DNA from: Psychromicrobium lacuslunae
GTDB taxonomy: Bacteria > Actinomycetota > Actinomycetes > Actinomycetales > Micrococcaceae
Direction of reading: 5' to 3'
DNA: 64,000 bases
Assembly (NCBI RefSeq): GCF_000950575.1
Contig: NZ_CP011005.1
Span: forward strand, 992,001-1,056,000
Within the stretch, counting starts at the first letter, position 1; every line of letters starts with the position of its first letter. Below are positions 1 to 9,725 of this stretch, piece after piece. Below the pieces are notes generated by a model. That model saw only the letters and a program-made list of their open reading frames with translations. It made no database searches and had not been told where the DNA came from. Made by a program: the position numbers and the translations under genes.

Positions 1-1070
1 GTTTCCTTAGCTGATTTGGCCAGTGCATTGGCGCTGTCCAGCTGGGAGAAGAAAGCGCGACGGTGTCGGTCGAAAACCGTCCGGGCGGCGCGGAAACGCT
101 TCCAGAGGGCGTCCTCGGTGGCTTTACCCAAACGCACGCCGTCTTTTTGTGCCAGCTTCCAAGCGTCGAACAATTCGTTCATTCGGGTGCTGCCGGTTTT
201 CCATTGCACCGTGGCAGGGTCCTGGGCAGCGATTGCTTCCGCTTCGGCAACGATCCCCTCACGGGAGGCTAACTCAGCCGAACGGACGGCCTCGTGTTGC
301 GCACGTTCCGCCTGTTGCAGTGCTTTGATGCTGCTCTCTAGGGCATCCAGGCGAGCTTCGGTGGAGCGCACATCGCCAACAGCATTTCGCTCAGCTAATT
401 GGCTGCGCAAATGGCTGACAGTTTTATGCATATCGGTGCTCGGGGCCTTAGCCTCGACGCGCTGTTCGAGCAAGACGACCTGAGCCAGCAAATCCTCAAA
501 CTTGCGAACAAAATAGCCCAGCGCCTCGTCCTTGCTCGCCCCGGGGTATTGCCCAACCGGAACTTCTTCACCATCGAGGATGAGGAAGACATGACCGTCT
601 TCCTCAGCTCGGCCAAAACGAGCCGCTTCGGCGCTCACTGCAAGGCTTGCTGGAGCAGCAACCGGTGCTGCGGGGAGCTTTGTGGCGTCAGTCGGTGGCT
701 TGGGGCGCGCAGCGAAAGCAGCGGGCGACGGCACTGCTGTCGGCGCCGGAGTGGGCTTCGGCGTGGCCGAATTGGAGGCCTTGCTCGGCTCTGACGAAAC
801 TAATGACTCGCTCGCAGCCGCCTGCTCAGTCACTTCATCAGTCACTTCATCGGCCACTTCTTCAGTCGCTGTCTCGCTGGCTGCCACAGAATTGGCCGCC
901 GCATCGCTAGGCGCAGTCTCTTTCTCCGCAGCCTCAGCTCCGCTGGCATCAACTCCGTCGCCGTCAGCAGTGCTGGGCGTGGGGTCAGCAGCTGCAACAA
1001 CGCTGAGCGTGTCTTCGCTAGAGCTTGGAGTGGAGCTTACTGTTTCGTCGGATTGTTGACGTTCGGTCAC
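1..1070 (-). CDS. DUF349 domain-containing protein (partial, C-terminus off the left edge)
   Basis: The reading frame runs leftward off the window, so only about 356 N-terminal residues are visible. The first ~110 residues are low-complexity (Ala, Ser, Glu, Thr, Pro). After them comes a region with GHVFLILDGEEVPVGQYPG, then coiled-coil-like helices, then the start of DUF349-type repeats (WKRFRAARTVFDRHRR, AFFSQLDSAN). The family has no firmly assigned function. I chose GTG 1070 because GGAAAG lies about 10 bases upstream; an in-frame ATG at 1088 is possible but lacks a clear SD. It follows the cyclophilin gene by 28 bp on the same strand and is probably co-transcribed with it. Confidence 0.85.
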   Translation of the reverse strand, partial: MTERQQSDETVSSTPSSSEDTLSVVAAADPTPSTADGDGVDASGAEAAEKETAPSDAAANSVAASETATEEVADEVTDEVTEQAAASESLVSSEPSKASNSATPKPTPAPTAVPSPAAFAARPKPPTDATKLPAAPVAAPASLAVSAEAARFGRAEEDGHVFLILDGEEVPVGQYPGASKDEALGYFVRKFEDLLAQVVLLEQRVEAKAPSTDMHKTVSHLRSQLAERNAVGDVRSTEARLDALESSIKALQQAERAQHEAVRSAELASREGIVAEAEAIAAQDPATVQWKTGSTRMNELFDAWKLAQKDGVRLGKATEDALWKRFRAARTVFDRHRRAFFSQLDSANALAKSAKE

Positions 1071-1098
1071 CGCTAAAACTCTTTCCATCGACGGGGCA

Positions 1099-1899
1099 TC
1101 ACTTGAGCGTAAACGAGTCTATCTTGATTGGCGTCTTCGGGGTTCCGTCACTCGATCCATCGGCGGTGCCCGCCTTGGCCAATTCGGTGACAACGTCCAG
1201 ACCGCTGGTAATCTTGCCGACCACGGTGTAGCCACCAGCGGTGTCGGCGGGAATGGTGGTGTCCTTATAGACGATGAAGAACTGGGTGCCCATGCTCTTG
1301 CCATTATTGCTCTGCCGGGCCACCGCGAGGGTGCCAGCCGGATAGACATTGTTCTTGGGCGCATTCTCCACCGGTCCCCAGGTGAAATTCGGCGTGCTGC
1401 CCGCGCTGGTGCCGTCCACCGAACCACATTGCAGCACCGCGAAGCTGCCGGTGGTCAGCCGGTGACAGGTCTTGTCGGTGTAGAACTTGTCATCCGCCAG
1501 AGTCTTGAAAACAGCGGCACCTTGTGGCGCTTTAGTGCCATCAATACTGACGCCGAGCGGCTTGCCGTTGAGACTGAGCGTACCGGTGAAGGTCTTTCCA
1601 GCGGCGGTCGAGGGGTTGGGCACGGCAGGCAGCGAAACCGTTGGGGTCGGCGAGGCGGAAGGCGAGGCCGAGCTGCTTAAACCAGCCTTCGCTTGTGCTA
1701 CTTGTTCGGCTGTGGGATTCGAATTGAAAACCGTCAATTGCAGTAATACCGCGAGTCCGATCACCAGCACGACGGCGACGGCCCCGACAATATTGTCGCG
1801 GCGCCGGCGTTTGCTTTGCTCTTCCCGCAATTCACGCTTGGCGGCCATTTGCGCTATCCGCTTTTTGGTTTCCCGCGCCTCATTCTTGCTCGCCGCCAA
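1099..1899 (-). CDS. Membrane-anchored cyclophilin-type peptidyl-prolyl cis-trans isomerase
   Basis: 266 residues. A basic N-terminal coiled stretch (about 1-36) leads to one membrane helix (about 37-58), a Ser/Pro/Thr linker (about 75-100), and a cyclophilin domain to the C-terminus. Family residues visible include Arg in CHRLTTG, GTQFFIVYKDT, and GGYTVVGKI. The topology suggests that the isomerase domain lies outside the membrane and assists folding of exported proteins. The start is TTG 1899, supported by GAGGAG six bases upstream. It is divergent from hisS and upstream of the DUF349 gene on the same strand, an order I associate with Micrococcaceae. The cyclophilin fold is clear; the substrate is unknown. 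Confidence 0.9.
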   Translation of the reverse strand: MAASKNEARETKKRIAQMAAKRELREEQSKRRRRDNIVGAVAVVLVIGLAVLLQLTVFNSNPTAEQVAQAKAGLSSSASPSASPTPTVSLPAVPNPSTAAGKTFTGTLSLNGKPLGVSIDGTKAPQGAAVFKTLADDKFYTDKTCHRLTTGSFAVLQCGSVDGTSAGSTPNFTWGPVENAPKNNVYPAGTLAVARQSNNGKSMGTQFFIVYKDTTIPADTAGGYTVVGKITSGLDVVTELAKAGTADGSSDGTPKTPIKIDSFTLK

Positions 1900-2093
1900 T
1901 GCAGCTCCTCGTCGTCGTCTTTGGCCAGAGTGGCAATTCAGCAGGCTCGCCGGTAAAACTGGCTAAACTGGTTGCCGCAGACAGTTTACCCAAGAGTTTT
2001 ATTGCTGTCCTGTGAGAACCTTAGTAGATACCCGATGCAACGCGCTGCATCGGCATGCCAAAAGCGCACCGCGCAAGAAGGAGTACGAGCTCG

Positions 2094-3443
2094 ATGGCCC
2101 GAAATGCCTCACTATCCGGTTTCCCTGAGTTACTTCCGCAGGAACGGATTGTTGAGCAGCATGTCATTGATTCGCTGCGCACTACTTTTGAACTTCACGG
2201 CTTCGGCTCCATTGAAACCCGGGCCGTGGAAACCATCGAGCAATTGCTCCGCAAAGGCGAGATCGACAAAGAGGTCTATGCGGTCAGCCGCCTGCAGGCC
2301 GAAGAGGGTGCTGGGGACGCTTCGCTGGCACTGCACTTCGACCTCACCGTGCCGTTCTCCCGCTACGTGGTAGAGAACGCTGGCTACCTGACCTTCCCGT
2401 TCAAGCGCTACCAGATTCAGAAGGCTTGGCGTGGCGAGCGACCGCAAGAAGGCCGGGCCCGGGAATTCACCCAAGCAGATTTCGATGTGGTCGGTGACGG
2501 CGCGCTACCCTTCCTCCACGACGTCGAGATCGTGCTGCTCGCGGTGGATGCGCTCTCGGCCCTGCCGATCCCTGAGTTCAAGATCCGAGTCAATAACCGG
2601 AAGCTGGCTGAAGGGTTCTACCGGGGCCTGGGGCTTGAAGACACCGCCGGAGTGCTGCGCAATATCGACAAACTGGAGAAGATCGGTGCCGAGGCAGTGG
2701 CACGACTGCTGCGCGAGGAACTGGCCGCCAGCGAACTACAAGCTCAGGCGGCTTTAGAACTCGCTCAGATCCGCAGCGCCGACCTGAGCTTCGTCGATCA
2801 GGTCAGCGCCCTAGCCGAGCGTCACAACGTGCAGAACGAGCTCTTTGATGAAGGCCTGGCGGAGCTTTCCAGTGTGCTGCGCGCGGCGATTACCCGTGCT
2901 CCGGGGACGGTTATTGCCGATCTGTCGATCGCCCGCGGCCTGGACTATTACACCGGAACAGTGATTGAAACAGTACTGGTTGGCCATGAGGCTCTTGGCT
3001 CGATCTGCTCCGGTGGACGCTATGATGCTTTGGCGCGAAAAGGTAACCGAGTTTTCCCCGGCGTCGGGCTGTCCATCGGGGTGAGTCGGCTGGTGGCCCG
3101 CATGCTCAGCCAGAACTTAGCGACCGCTTCTCGGGCAGTGCCGACAGTGGTTTATGTGGCGCTCAATGCCGATCAGGACTGGGCAGCTGCGCAGGACGTC
3201 GCCGCGGTGCTGCGCTCACGGGGCATTGCCACCGAGGTTGCGGTCTCGGCCGAGAAGTTCGGCAAGCAGATTAAGTTTGCTGACCGTCGCGGGATTCCCT
3301 TTGTCTGGTTCCTCGGCGAAGACGGCAATAGCCAGGTGAAGGATATCCGTAGCGGTGAGCAGCTAGCGGCCGACCCGCACAGTTGGCAGCCCGCCGAAGC
3401 TGAGCTACGCGCTCAAGTTACCCGTAACTCCCCGGCCAGCTAA
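2094..3443 (+). CDS. hisS: Histidyl-tRNA synthetase
   Basis: 449-residue class II aminoacyl-tRNA synthetase that charges tRNA-His in the cytosol. Motif 2 lies near residues 110-134 (RGERPQEGRAREFTQADF). The histidine-specific ARGLDYYTGTVIE lies near 285, followed by CSGGRYD and the class II motif 3 GVGLSIGVSRL. A C-terminal anticodon-binding domain covers about the last 95 residues. ATG 2094 is preferred over an in-frame ATG at 2055 because AAGAAGGAG sits about ten bases before it. The gene appears monocistronic: it is divergent from the cyclophilin gene and converges on a permease. I see no T-box or histidine leader upstream. Confidence 0.97.
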   Translation: MARNASLSGFPELLPQERIVEQHVIDSLRTTFELHGFGSIETRAVETIEQLLRKGEIDKEVYAVSRLQAEEGAGDASLALHFDLTVPFSRYVVENAGYLTFPFKRYQIQKAWRGERPQEGRAREFTQADFDVVGDGALPFLHDVEIVLLAVDALSALPIPEFKIRVNNRKLAEGFYRGLGLEDTAGVLRNIDKLEKIGAEAVARLLREELAASELQAQAALELAQIRSADLSFVDQVSALAERHNVQNELFDEGLAELSSVLRAAITRAPGTVIADLSIARGLDYYTGTVIETVLVGHEALGSICSGGRYDALARKGNRVFPGVGLSIGVSRLVARMLSQNLATASRAVPTVVYVALNADQDWAAAQDVAAVLRSRGIATEVAVSAEKFGKQIKFADRRGIPFVWFLGEDGNSQVKDIRSGEQLAADPHSWQPAEAELRAQVTRNSPAS

Positions 3444-3453
3444 GCATCACCGA

Positions 3454-3478
3454 ATCCGCACTGGTTGATCCAGCGGAT
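3454..3478. terminator. Possible bidirectional terminator between hisS and the permease gene
   Basis: ATCCG (3454-3458) pairs with CGGAT (3474-3478) and CTGG (3461-3464) with CCAG (3470-3473), around a 5-base loop with a 2-base bulge. It is centred between two convergent genes. No T-run is visible on either side, so termination is inferred from position. Confidence 0.35.
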
Positions 3479-3511
3479 CAGCGTGACGTTGCTTAGTTGA
3501 AATTGATCAGC

Positions 3512-4771
3512 TCAGTCGCTCCCAGGCGGCTGTCTCTTTTGCCTTCGTAGCAGCACGAGTCCGCGGGCTACGCAGCCAATGGCGATAATGCTTACCATCC
3601 AGAGGATGGCTGCTCCGGGCAGCGTGAAAGCCAGCAGAGCGCAGCCAGCGAAGCCGAGCAAATTCAGCCAGCGTGGTGCGTACCAGGGACGTCGATCGAG
3701 GCTGAGCGCGCTGAGGTTGGTGATCGCGTAATAGATCAGTACCCCAAAACTCGAGTAGCCAACCACGGTGAGGATATCGCTGCTCAGGATGAGCGCAATC
3801 ACCACCACAGCGACAGCGAGTTCGGCCAAATAGGGTGAACGGAATCGTCGACTGACCTTGGCGAGTGGGGTGGGTAGGTCTTGATGGCGTGCCATGGCCA
3901 GTGTGGTACGCCCGACGCCCGCGATGAGGGCGAGCAGCGCTCCCAAGCTTGCCGCTACCGCTCCCAGACCGACTAACCAGGCGAAATGATTTTCCTGGCC
4001 AACCGCTAGCAGCGGAGTGTCGGCAACGGCTAGGCCAGCCGGGCCGAGGAATCTGAGCAGGCCAAACGCCAAGGCGAGGTAGATGCCCATGGTGAGCGCG
4101 AGGGCGATCAGGATGGCCAATGGAATGGTTCGACGGGGGGAGCGGACCTCCTCGCCCATGGTGGCGATTCTGGCGTAGCCAGCAAAGGCGAAGAACAAAT
4201 AGGCAGCGGCCTGAAAAACCCCGCCGAACGATCCCCAGGCTGGCAGCAAAGTGGTCGGCAGCGGTGGCGTCGCAAAGCAAGAAACGACCACCACGCTGAG
4301 CACCCCGAGGGTGAGAAGCAATAGCCCGCGGGCGAGCCAAGCGGTTTTCTTGACCCCGAGCAGATTCGCTCCGGTCAGCACTACCACTGCAGCCACCGCG
4401 AGCGCCCGGGCCTGATCCGGGAAAAGATAGAGACCGAAAGTCATTGCCATTGCGGCGCAGGAGGCAATTTTCCCGGAAATAAAAGACCAGCCGGCCACAA
4501 ACCCCGCCCAGCGACCGAGTCGTTCGCGTCCATAGATATAGCTGCCACCGCTTTCCGGATAAATCGCGGCCAGCTGTGCCGAAGCGCTGGCATTACAGTA
4601 GGCCACCACCCCGGCGAGCAGTAGCGCCAATAAGAGCCAGTCACCAGCTGCCTGAGCCGCCGGAGCGAAGGCCACGAACACCCCGGCACCGAGCATCGAG
4701 GCCATCCCGATAGTGGTCGCATCAACCAAGCCAAGTCGTCGTGACAGCTTAGGCTGGCGCGGACTCGTCAT
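3512..4771 (-). CDS. APC-superfamily amino acid permease
   Basis: 419-residue polytopic membrane protein with about 12 hydrophobic segments. The first helix carries the APC signature [29 protein letters not shown] follows helix 2 and the loop [15 protein letters not shown] is typical of the family. It likely imports an amino acid or polyamine by secondary transport; the substrate cannot be read from sequence. ATG 4771 was chosen because GAGGGAG lies just upstream and because the conserved N-terminus begins there; the frame stays open upstream but that extension is unlike a permease. It is convergent with hisS and divergent from aspS. Confidence 0.9.
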   Translation of the reverse strand: MTSPRQPKLSRRLGLVDATTIGMASMLGAGVFVAFAPAAQAAGDWLLLALLLAGVVAYCNASASAQLAAIYPESGGSYIYGRERLGRWAGFVAGWSFISGKIASCAAMAMTFGLYLFPDQARALAVAAVVVLTGANLLGVKKTAWLARGLLLLTLGVLSVVVVSCFATPPLPTTLLPAWGSFGGVFQAAAYLFFAFAGYARIATMGEEVRSPRRTIPLAILIALALTMGIYLALAFGLLRFLGPAGLAVADTPLLAVGQENHFAWLVGLGAVAASLGALLALIAGVGRTTLAMARHQDLPTPLAKVSRRFRSPYLAELAVAVVVIALILSSDILTVVGYSSFGVLIYYAITNLSALSLDRRPWYAPRWLNLLGFAGCALLAFTLPGAAILWMVSIIAIGCVARGLVLLRRQKRQPPGSD

Positions 4772-4932
4772 CGCTCCCTCTCTCGCTGATCGGCTGCTGG
4801 ATGGCTGGTTGTCATCGAATGGTGCAAGAAACTGTAAACTTTTCGGAGAGTAAGGAGCGGATTTACCGTTTGCTGGCTGCGGTCTGGTCAGCAGTTTCTT
4901 GTTCTCTTCATTCAATCATTGAAAGGATCGCT

Positions 4933-6711
4933 GTGCTGCGCACTCATGAACTCGGGAGTTTGAACACCGAGTTGATCGGACAAACCGTAACCTTGACCGG
5001 TTGGGTTGCTCGCCGTCGTGATCACGGTGGGGTGGCTTTCGTCGACCTCCGTGATGCTTCCGGAGTTGCCCAGGTTGTGGCCCGTAATGAGGACGATTTT
5101 CATTCACTGCGTAATGAGTACGTGCTGCAGGTCACCGGTACCGTACAGCAGCGCCCCGCCGGCAACGAGAACCCGGCGCTACCGACCGGGCAGATCGAAG
5201 TCATTGCGGATACCGTGACCGTGCTCAATGAGTCGGCGGCCTTGCCGTTCCAGATCGATGAGCACGCCAGCGACGGCGTGGTGGGTGAGGAGGCTCGGCT
5301 CAAGCATCGCTATCTTGATCTGCGTCGCGCACCGATGGCGAGGAACTTGAAGCTGCGTTCGGAAGCGAACCGGGTAGCTCGTGAACTGCTTCACGACGAA
5401 GGCTACCTGGAGATCGAAACCCCGACCATGACGCTTTCCACCCCCGGCGGCGCACGCGATTTCGTGGTGCCGGCCCGGCTTGCCCCCGGTAACTGGTATG
5501 GACTGGCACAGTCGCCGCAGCTCTTCAAGCAGCTGCTCCAGGTCGGAGGGTTTGAGAAGTACTATCAGATCGCCCGCTGCTACCGGGACGAAGATTTCCG
5601 GGCCGACCGTCAGCCTGAATTCACCCAGCTGGATATTGAGGCTAGTTTCGTGGACCAGGAAGATATGCTCGCCCTCGGGGAGCGTATCGCCACGGCTTTG
5701 TGGCAACTGATCGGCGTCGAGGTGCCTACCCCGCTCCAGCGGATGCCCTACTGGGAGGCGATGGCTCGTTACGGCTCGGATAAGCCCGACCTGCGCTTCG
5801 GCCTGGAACTGACCGAACTTACCGAATACTTCAAGGACACCACGTTCCGCGTCTTCCAGGCGCCGTATGTGGGTGCGGTGGTGATGCCCGGCGGCGCCTC
5901 GCAACCACGGCGAACGCTTGATGCTTGGCAGGAGTGGGCGAAGCAACGTGGCGCCAAGGGCTTGGCTTATGTGCTGATCCAGGAAGACGGCGAGCTAACC
6001 GGTCCGGTGGCGAAGAATCTTTCCGAGTCCGAAAAGGCCGGCCTTGCTGAAAAAGTAGGCGCGAAGCCGGGTGACTGTGTGTTCTTCGGAGCCGGAGAGC
6101 GCGACGATGCCTGGTCGATTCTGGGTGCCACCCGAGTGGAGATCGGTCACCGTACCGGGCTAATCGATCCCAATGACTTCGCCTTCCTCTGGGTTGTGGA
6201 CTTCCCGATGTTCGAGTCCTCAGCCGCAGCTACCGCTTCCGGCGATGTTGCGGTCGGCAGCGGTGAATGGACAGCATTGCACCACGCCTTCACTTCGCCC
6301 AAACCGGAGTATCTGGATACCTTCGACCAGGACCCGGCCGCCGCGCTGGCGTACGCTTACGACTTGGTTTGCAATGGCAACGAAATTGCCGGCGGCTCGA
6401 TCCGTATCCATCGCCGCGACGTCCAGGAACGGGTCTTTGCGCTCATGGGCCTGGACGAAGCGGCCCAGCAGGAAGCTTTCGGCTTCCTGCTCGAAGGTTT
6501 CAAGTACGGCGCACCTCCGCATGGCGGCATTGCCTTCGGCTGGGACCGCGCGGTTGCCCTGCTGGCCAAGGTTGAATCGATCCGTGACGTGATCGCTTTT
6601 CCGAAGTCCGGCGGAGGCTTCGATCCGCTGACCGGTGCGCCGGGACCGATTAGTGCGCAGCAGCGCAAAGAGGCCGGTATCGATTTCGTGCCGAAAAAGC
6701 CGGAAGCGTAA
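4933..6711 (+). CDS. aspS: Aspartyl-tRNA synthetase, possibly nondiscriminating (Asp/Asn)
   Basis: 592 residues, the length of bacterial-type AspRS. It has an N-terminal OB anticodon-binding domain, class II motif 2 ([20 protein letters not shown]), a bacterial insertion domain (about 290-420), and motif 3 ([14 protein letters not shown]). Residue 31, in RRRDHGGV, is His; in characterised AspRS enzymes His at this position goes with charging both tRNA-Asp and tRNA-Asn, whereas the discriminating E. coli enzyme has Leu. Nondiscriminating activity is therefore an inference. GTG 4933 follows GAAAGGA by about five bases. An upstream in-frame extension lacks homology to the family. Confidence 0.97.
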   Translation: MLRTHELGSLNTELIGQTVTLTGWVARRRDHGGVAFVDLRDASGVAQVVARNEDDFHSLRNEYVLQVTGTVQQRPAGNENPALPTGQIEVIADTVTVLNESAALPFQIDEHASDGVVGEEARLKHRYLDLRRAPMARNLKLRSEANRVARELLHDEGYLEIETPTMTLSTPGGARDFVVPARLAPGNWYGLAQSPQLFKQLLQVGGFEKYYQIARCYRDEDFRADRQPEFTQLDIEASFVDQEDMLALGERIATALWQLIGVEVPTPLQRMPYWEAMARYGSDKPDLRFGLELTELTEYFKDTTFRVFQAPYVGAVVMPGGASQPRRTLDAWQEWAKQRGAKGLAYVLIQEDGELTGPVAKNLSESEKAGLAEKVGAKPGDCVFFGAGERDDAWSILGATRVEIGHRTGLIDPNDFAFLWVVDFPMFESSAAATASGDVAVGSGEWTALHHAFTSPKPEYLDTFDQDPAAALAYAYDLVCNGNEIAGGSIRIHRRDVQERVFALMGLDEAAQQEAFGFLLEGFKYGAPPHGGIAFGWDRAVALLAKVESIRDVIAFPKSGGGFDPLTGAPGPISAQQRKEAGIDFVPKKPEA

Positions 6712-6720
6712 AAATCTTCA

Positions 6721-7533
6721 TTGCATGATAGTCAGCTGAGTCAGCAAGATCTCTGGGCAGTGAACTCGCCCGGGTTTGACTTGGTGATGCACCGAAGCTG
6801 GCCAGCCCTGGAAGTCCTTGAACACCAGGGCTGGCTGCTGCGGTCAGCGCGCGGGGTAACCAAAAGAGCTAATTCGGTGCTGCCGCTAAAAGCCGATTCA
6901 ACACAACGGCAGGACGGCGCCGCTGGAGTGGGCGCGGGCCTATTGAGTGCTGTCCAGTTTGCAGAAGCGCATTACAGATCGTTAGACCTGCCCTGTATCT
7001 TCCAGCGGCGGCTTCGTACCGAGCCGGCCGGGTTGACCGAATTACTCAGGCAGCGCGGTTACACGGACCAGGCAGCAACCGAGGTGATGACGCGGCCGAT
7101 GCCCGCAGACTTGGCTGAGCGTGATGACTTTGAGATTGAATACACCGTCAGTCCGAGTGCAGAATGGCTCGATTTTATGCAGCCCGGGGGAGAACAGGCT
7201 CAGCACCGCAGAACCACGCTGGCCGAGCTATTCGGCGCGGGAACCGCGATCTACGGCTCAGTCCGTAGGCAGGGGCAGATCGCGGCAATCGGCAGGCTGA
7301 GCATTGACCCGCAGAGCGGCTGGGCGGGTTTAGCCGCACTAGCCACTGACCCCGCTCAACGCGGACAAGGGATGGGCAGTGAGTTGATCAGCGGATTGCT
7401 TGCTCGTGGCCGCGAACGGGGAGCGAACCGGGTGTTTTTGCAAGTCGAGCGGAGCAATCCGGCGGCACGCAGACTCTACACTCGGCTGGGCTTCGAACAC
7501 TCCGGTGATTATTTCTATTCGATCGCTGAGTAG
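6721..7533 (+). CDS. GNAT-family N-acetyltransferase
   Basis: About 270 residues. The C-terminal half is a GNAT fold with the acetyl-CoA-binding motif QRGQGMGSEL (near residue 218), followed by NRVFLQVERSNPAARRLYTRLGF, the usual last strand and helix. The N-terminal part (GWLLRSARGVTKRANSVLPL) is typical of a two-part GNAT subgroup common in Arthrobacter relatives. The substrate is unknown. The start is uncertain: TTG 6721 gives the longest frame but has no good SD; GTG 6759 and ATG 6787 are in-frame alternatives close to where conservation begins. It lies 9 bp after aspS and may be co-transcribed with it. Confidence 0.85.
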   Translation: MHDSQLSQQDLWAVNSPGFDLVMHRSWPALEVLEHQGWLLRSARGVTKRANSVLPLKADSTQRQDGAAGVGAGLLSAVQFAEAHYRSLDLPCIFQRRLRTEPAGLTELLRQRGYTDQAATEVMTRPMPADLAERDDFEIEYTVSPSAEWLDFMQPGGEQAQHRRTTLAELFGAGTAIYGSVRRQGQIAAIGRLSIDPQSGWAGLAALATDPAQRGQGMGSELISGLLARGRERGANRVFLQVERSNPAARRLYTRLGFEHSGDYFYSIAE

Positions 7534-7577
7534 TCTTCCGCGGGCCAAAGTTGATCGGGCTGCACCGATGCTTTGCG

Positions 7578-7997
7578 CTAATAGTGCCGCAGAAAAACGG
7601 TTGAAGGCTCGGGAAGGGTCCGCTCAGGATCAATGAAGTCAAGCGATTCATAAAAGGCGCGTTGGGCCGGGCTGGTGCCGGTGATCAGCGCCCTCACCAT
7701 CAACGGAAATGGCTCAAAGACCTTTTCCACCAGCGCTTTACCTATACCTTGGCGCTGAAAATCCGGGTGGGTGGCCAATGACTGCAGGAAGCAAATGGAC
7801 ACCCGATCTGAGACCACCCGAGCTAAGCCGACTAGCCTGTCATTAAACCGGGCTTGAGCGATTCCAGTCGAGTTCTGCATCGCCTCCATCAGCTTATCCG
7901 GGGCATGATCAAAGGCATGCCAGCCGACGGCATGATAGAGCTCAAAAAGTTCCTGCTGGCCAATGCCGTCCGCTGTCACCAGTTCTATCTTCAGCAT
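7578..7997 (-). CDS. GNAT-family N-acetyltransferase, short form
   Basis: 139 residues, a single GNAT domain. The acetyl-CoA pyrophosphate loop is FQRQGIGKALVEKV and the C-terminal RAFYESLDFIDPE matches the usual alpha4-beta7 region. The N-terminal helix contains YHAVGWHAFDHAPDKLMEAM. The acceptor substrate is not predictable. It converges on the preceding GNAT gene across 44 bp and is a single-gene unit on its strand. It is not closely similar to the neighbouring GNAT protein, so local duplication is unlikely. Confidence 0.85.
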   Translation of the reverse strand: MLKIELVTADGIGQQELFELYHAVGWHAFDHAPDKLMEAMQNSTGIAQARFNDRLVGLARVVSDRVSICFLQSLATHPDFQRQGIGKALVEKVFEPFPLMVRALITGTSPAQRAFYESLDFIDPERTLPEPSTVFLRHY

Positions 7998-8122
7998 TGG
8001 CTCAGCTTAGCGCGCCACCGTCGAACCCGCCGTGAGCGCCTGAGTTGAAGCAGCCAGCAGAGCCAGCCTTAGAATGACAGCACGAGTCGAGCGAACTATC
8101 GGCATCAACCAAAGGGGGAGTA

Positions 8123-8923
8123 ATGGAGGCTGGGGCGGAGCAAGGCGAGACCGATCAGCAGCTCAGTGAGTCCGAAATCGCCCGCGCCTGGTGGAGTATT
8201 ACTTCCCGTCCGAAACAGGCCGGGAATGGGTGGTCGAATCAGCTGGTGATTGAAGCTATCCGTCGGGTGGTGACCTCCGGCGATTTCAACGACTTGCTTA
8301 ACGAAGCTGCGGTTGCGCGATGGAACGAGTTGGCAACCGGCTTGATGCGCACCGTATCCGCTGAGTTGTTGACCGGGTTATTGACCGGCCAGGTGGGAGG
8401 TGAGCAGCTGGGCAGCGAGCAGGAGAGCAGCGAGCAGGTGGTCGAGGAATACGTGAGACTCAATGTCAGGGATTGCCTCTATTTACCTAGCGAGTCCGCC
8501 ATGTCAGCTTTTGTGCAGAGCAGCCAGAATTTCCAGCGAATCCGAGGATATCGCCGAGATATTGCGGCTCAGCGGTTCGGCCAGGAAACCTATCACCCTG
8601 CTTCGGGCAGTGCTAACCCCCGCGTCGTACTACATGATGCCCTGGGGCAGACCTTGTTGGAGTTCATTAACTTTTGGCCCAATCGTTCTGGCTTCACCTC
8701 GATCCCGGCAGTCTTAGATTCCGCCAATACTGTGATCGTGTTAGACGTTCCGGCCCGTGAGGAAGAACTGATGGACGCTGATTTTCTTGCTGATTGTGGC
8801 GCCTTAGCCGGTGCCTGGCGGCAACTACTCAAAGAACACCAGGCCTATCTCTACCAAGCTGGGATGCGGCATAGTCATGAAGGCCTGGCTGACTTTCCGG
8901 CGACCGACGCTACGCAGCTCTGA
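8123..8923 (+). CDS. Hypothetical protein, unrecognised
   Basis: 266 residues, no membrane helix or signal peptide. The start is well supported: AAAGGGGGAG lies a few bases before ATG 8123. A Glu/Gln/Ser-rich stretch around residues 90-105 (GGEQLGSEQESSEQ) is encoded by a repetitive run and looks like a linker between an N-terminal helical region and a C-terminal region containing HDALGQTLLEFINFWP and an acidic helix. Codon use and composition resemble the neighbours, so it is probably a resident gene. I assign no family. It converges on the acVLRF1 gene. Confidence 0.75.
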   Translation: MEAGAEQGETDQQLSESEIARAWWSITSRPKQAGNGWSNQLVIEAIRRVVTSGDFNDLLNEAAVARWNELATGLMRTVSAELLTGLLTGQVGGEQLGSEQESSEQVVEEYVRLNVRDCLYLPSESAMSAFVQSSQNFQRIRGYRRDIAAQRFGQETYHPASGSANPRVVLHDALGQTLLEFINFWPNRSGFTSIPAVLDSANTVIVLDVPAREEELMDADFLADCGALAGAWRQLLKEHQAYLYQAGMRHSHEGLADFPATDATQL

Positions 8924-8953
8924 GGGGCAACGCCGCTAGCCTCAGGCAGACGT

Positions 8954-9634
8954 TCAGGCGTCAGTGACTCTAATAAAAGCGCTGCAGACGCGTTTCGCGG
9001 CCTGCTCGAGCACCTTGGCGCGCGGGTCAGGGACGTCGAGAAAGGCGAGCCGCTTGAGCTTAGCCAGCGGGGAAAGCACTGGCTCCGCAATGAGCGCCGC
9101 CGCCATCTTCTTATCGCCGCCAAGCACCAGATACTCAGCACTTTCTAGCGGCAACGCAGCAGCATGCGCCGCCACCGCCTCGATCATGGCATCAGCTTGA
9201 TTCGCCCGGCGGCGGGCGAATCGCTGCTGCGACCAGCCGCCCGCGGCAGTGCGTGATTGCACATACCGGGTGCCAACTTTGGCATGCAGTACCTCGCCGC
9301 CGCGAGTGACCGCGACAGCGTAACCGCCGCGACGTATGAGTAGCAGCAGCACGGTGCGCGCTTGGCTGGTCATTGAAATTAGCCGCTCCAGCGGGTCAGC
9401 CCCGCGTCCTGGTCGGCCATCGACCGGCCATGGCGCCGCGATGGTCGCCGAGCTACCGTCCTCGGCCTGCAATAGCAGTTCTTGGTCCAGCGGCTGAACG
9501 GAGAATTCACCGTGCGAACTGCGGAAGCGATCCAGCCAGCCGGGTAGCCGCTCAGCAGCGACCCAGGCAGTCCGGCTCGGCGCGGTATTCGCTTCCGGCG
9601 CCGCGCCGTTAGGACCAGCGACTGATGGGGACAT
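8954..9634 (-). CDS. acVLRF1-family peptidyl-tRNA hydrolase (Vms1-like release factor)
   Basis: 226 residues. The protein resembles the actinobacterial branch of Vms1-like release factors, which have an eRF1-like domain and release nascent chains from tRNA on stalled ribosomes. The landmark is [19 protein letters not shown], with a Gln-containing loop equivalent to the catalytic loop of the family. It is followed by an eRF1-like C-terminal part ([35 protein letters not shown]). ATG 9634 is preceded by AGAAGG; a longer in-frame opening reaches into the rarA promoter and is unlikely. It is divergent from rarA. The family assignment is from recognition, not a search. Confidence 0.75.
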   Translation of the reverse strand: MSPSVAGPNGAAPEANTAPSRTAWVAAERLPGWLDRFRSSHGEFSVQPLDQELLLQAEDGSSATIAAPWPVDGRPGRGADPLERLISMTSQARTVLLLLIRRGGYAVAVTRGGEVLHAKVGTRYVQSRTAAGGWSQQRFARRRANQADAMIEAVAAHAAALPLESAEYLVLGGDKKMAAALIAEPVLSPLAKLKRLAFLDVPDPRAKVLEQAAKRVCSAFIRVTDA

Positions 9635-9677
9635 GCCTTCTAGGTTAGCCGTTGTTGCTATACCTTGGTGGTCTCCA

Positions 9678-9704
9678 TTGTCGGTGTTGTCGGCATTGTC
9701 GGTG
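9678..9704. repeat. Three tandem 9-bp repeats in the acVLRF1/rarA intergenic region
   Basis: Units TTGTCGGTG, TTGTCGGCA and TTGTCGGTG follow directly on each other between the two divergent starts. They lie just upstream of the putative rarA -10 box and could be a regulator site or simple replication slippage. Confidence 0.6.
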
Positions 9705-9712
9705 CGGACAGG

Positions 9713-9718
9713 TAGCGT
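9713..9718 (+). promoter_or_regulatory. Putative -10 box for a leaderless rarA transcript
   Basis: TAGCGT matches the actinobacterial TANNNT pattern and ends seven bases before GTG 9726, which places +1 at or next to the start codon. The only purine-rich sequence before the GTG abuts it directly, too close to act as an SD. No strong -35 was seen. Confidence 0.4.
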
Positions 9719-9725
9719 AGGTGGG

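Noticed and set aside
1900-2093. T-box or histidine leader before hisS
   Set aside because: No run of His codons, no T-box core motif and no terminator hairpin in this 194-bp region.
3507-4340. Long open frame on the minus strand in another frame of the permease gene
   Set aside because: Arg/Ser/His-rich translation without family features; the permease frame has clear membrane helices and APC motifs.
5179-5946. 255-codon open frame antisense to aspS
   Set aside because: It mirrors codon bias of aspS, which covers the region with conserved motifs.
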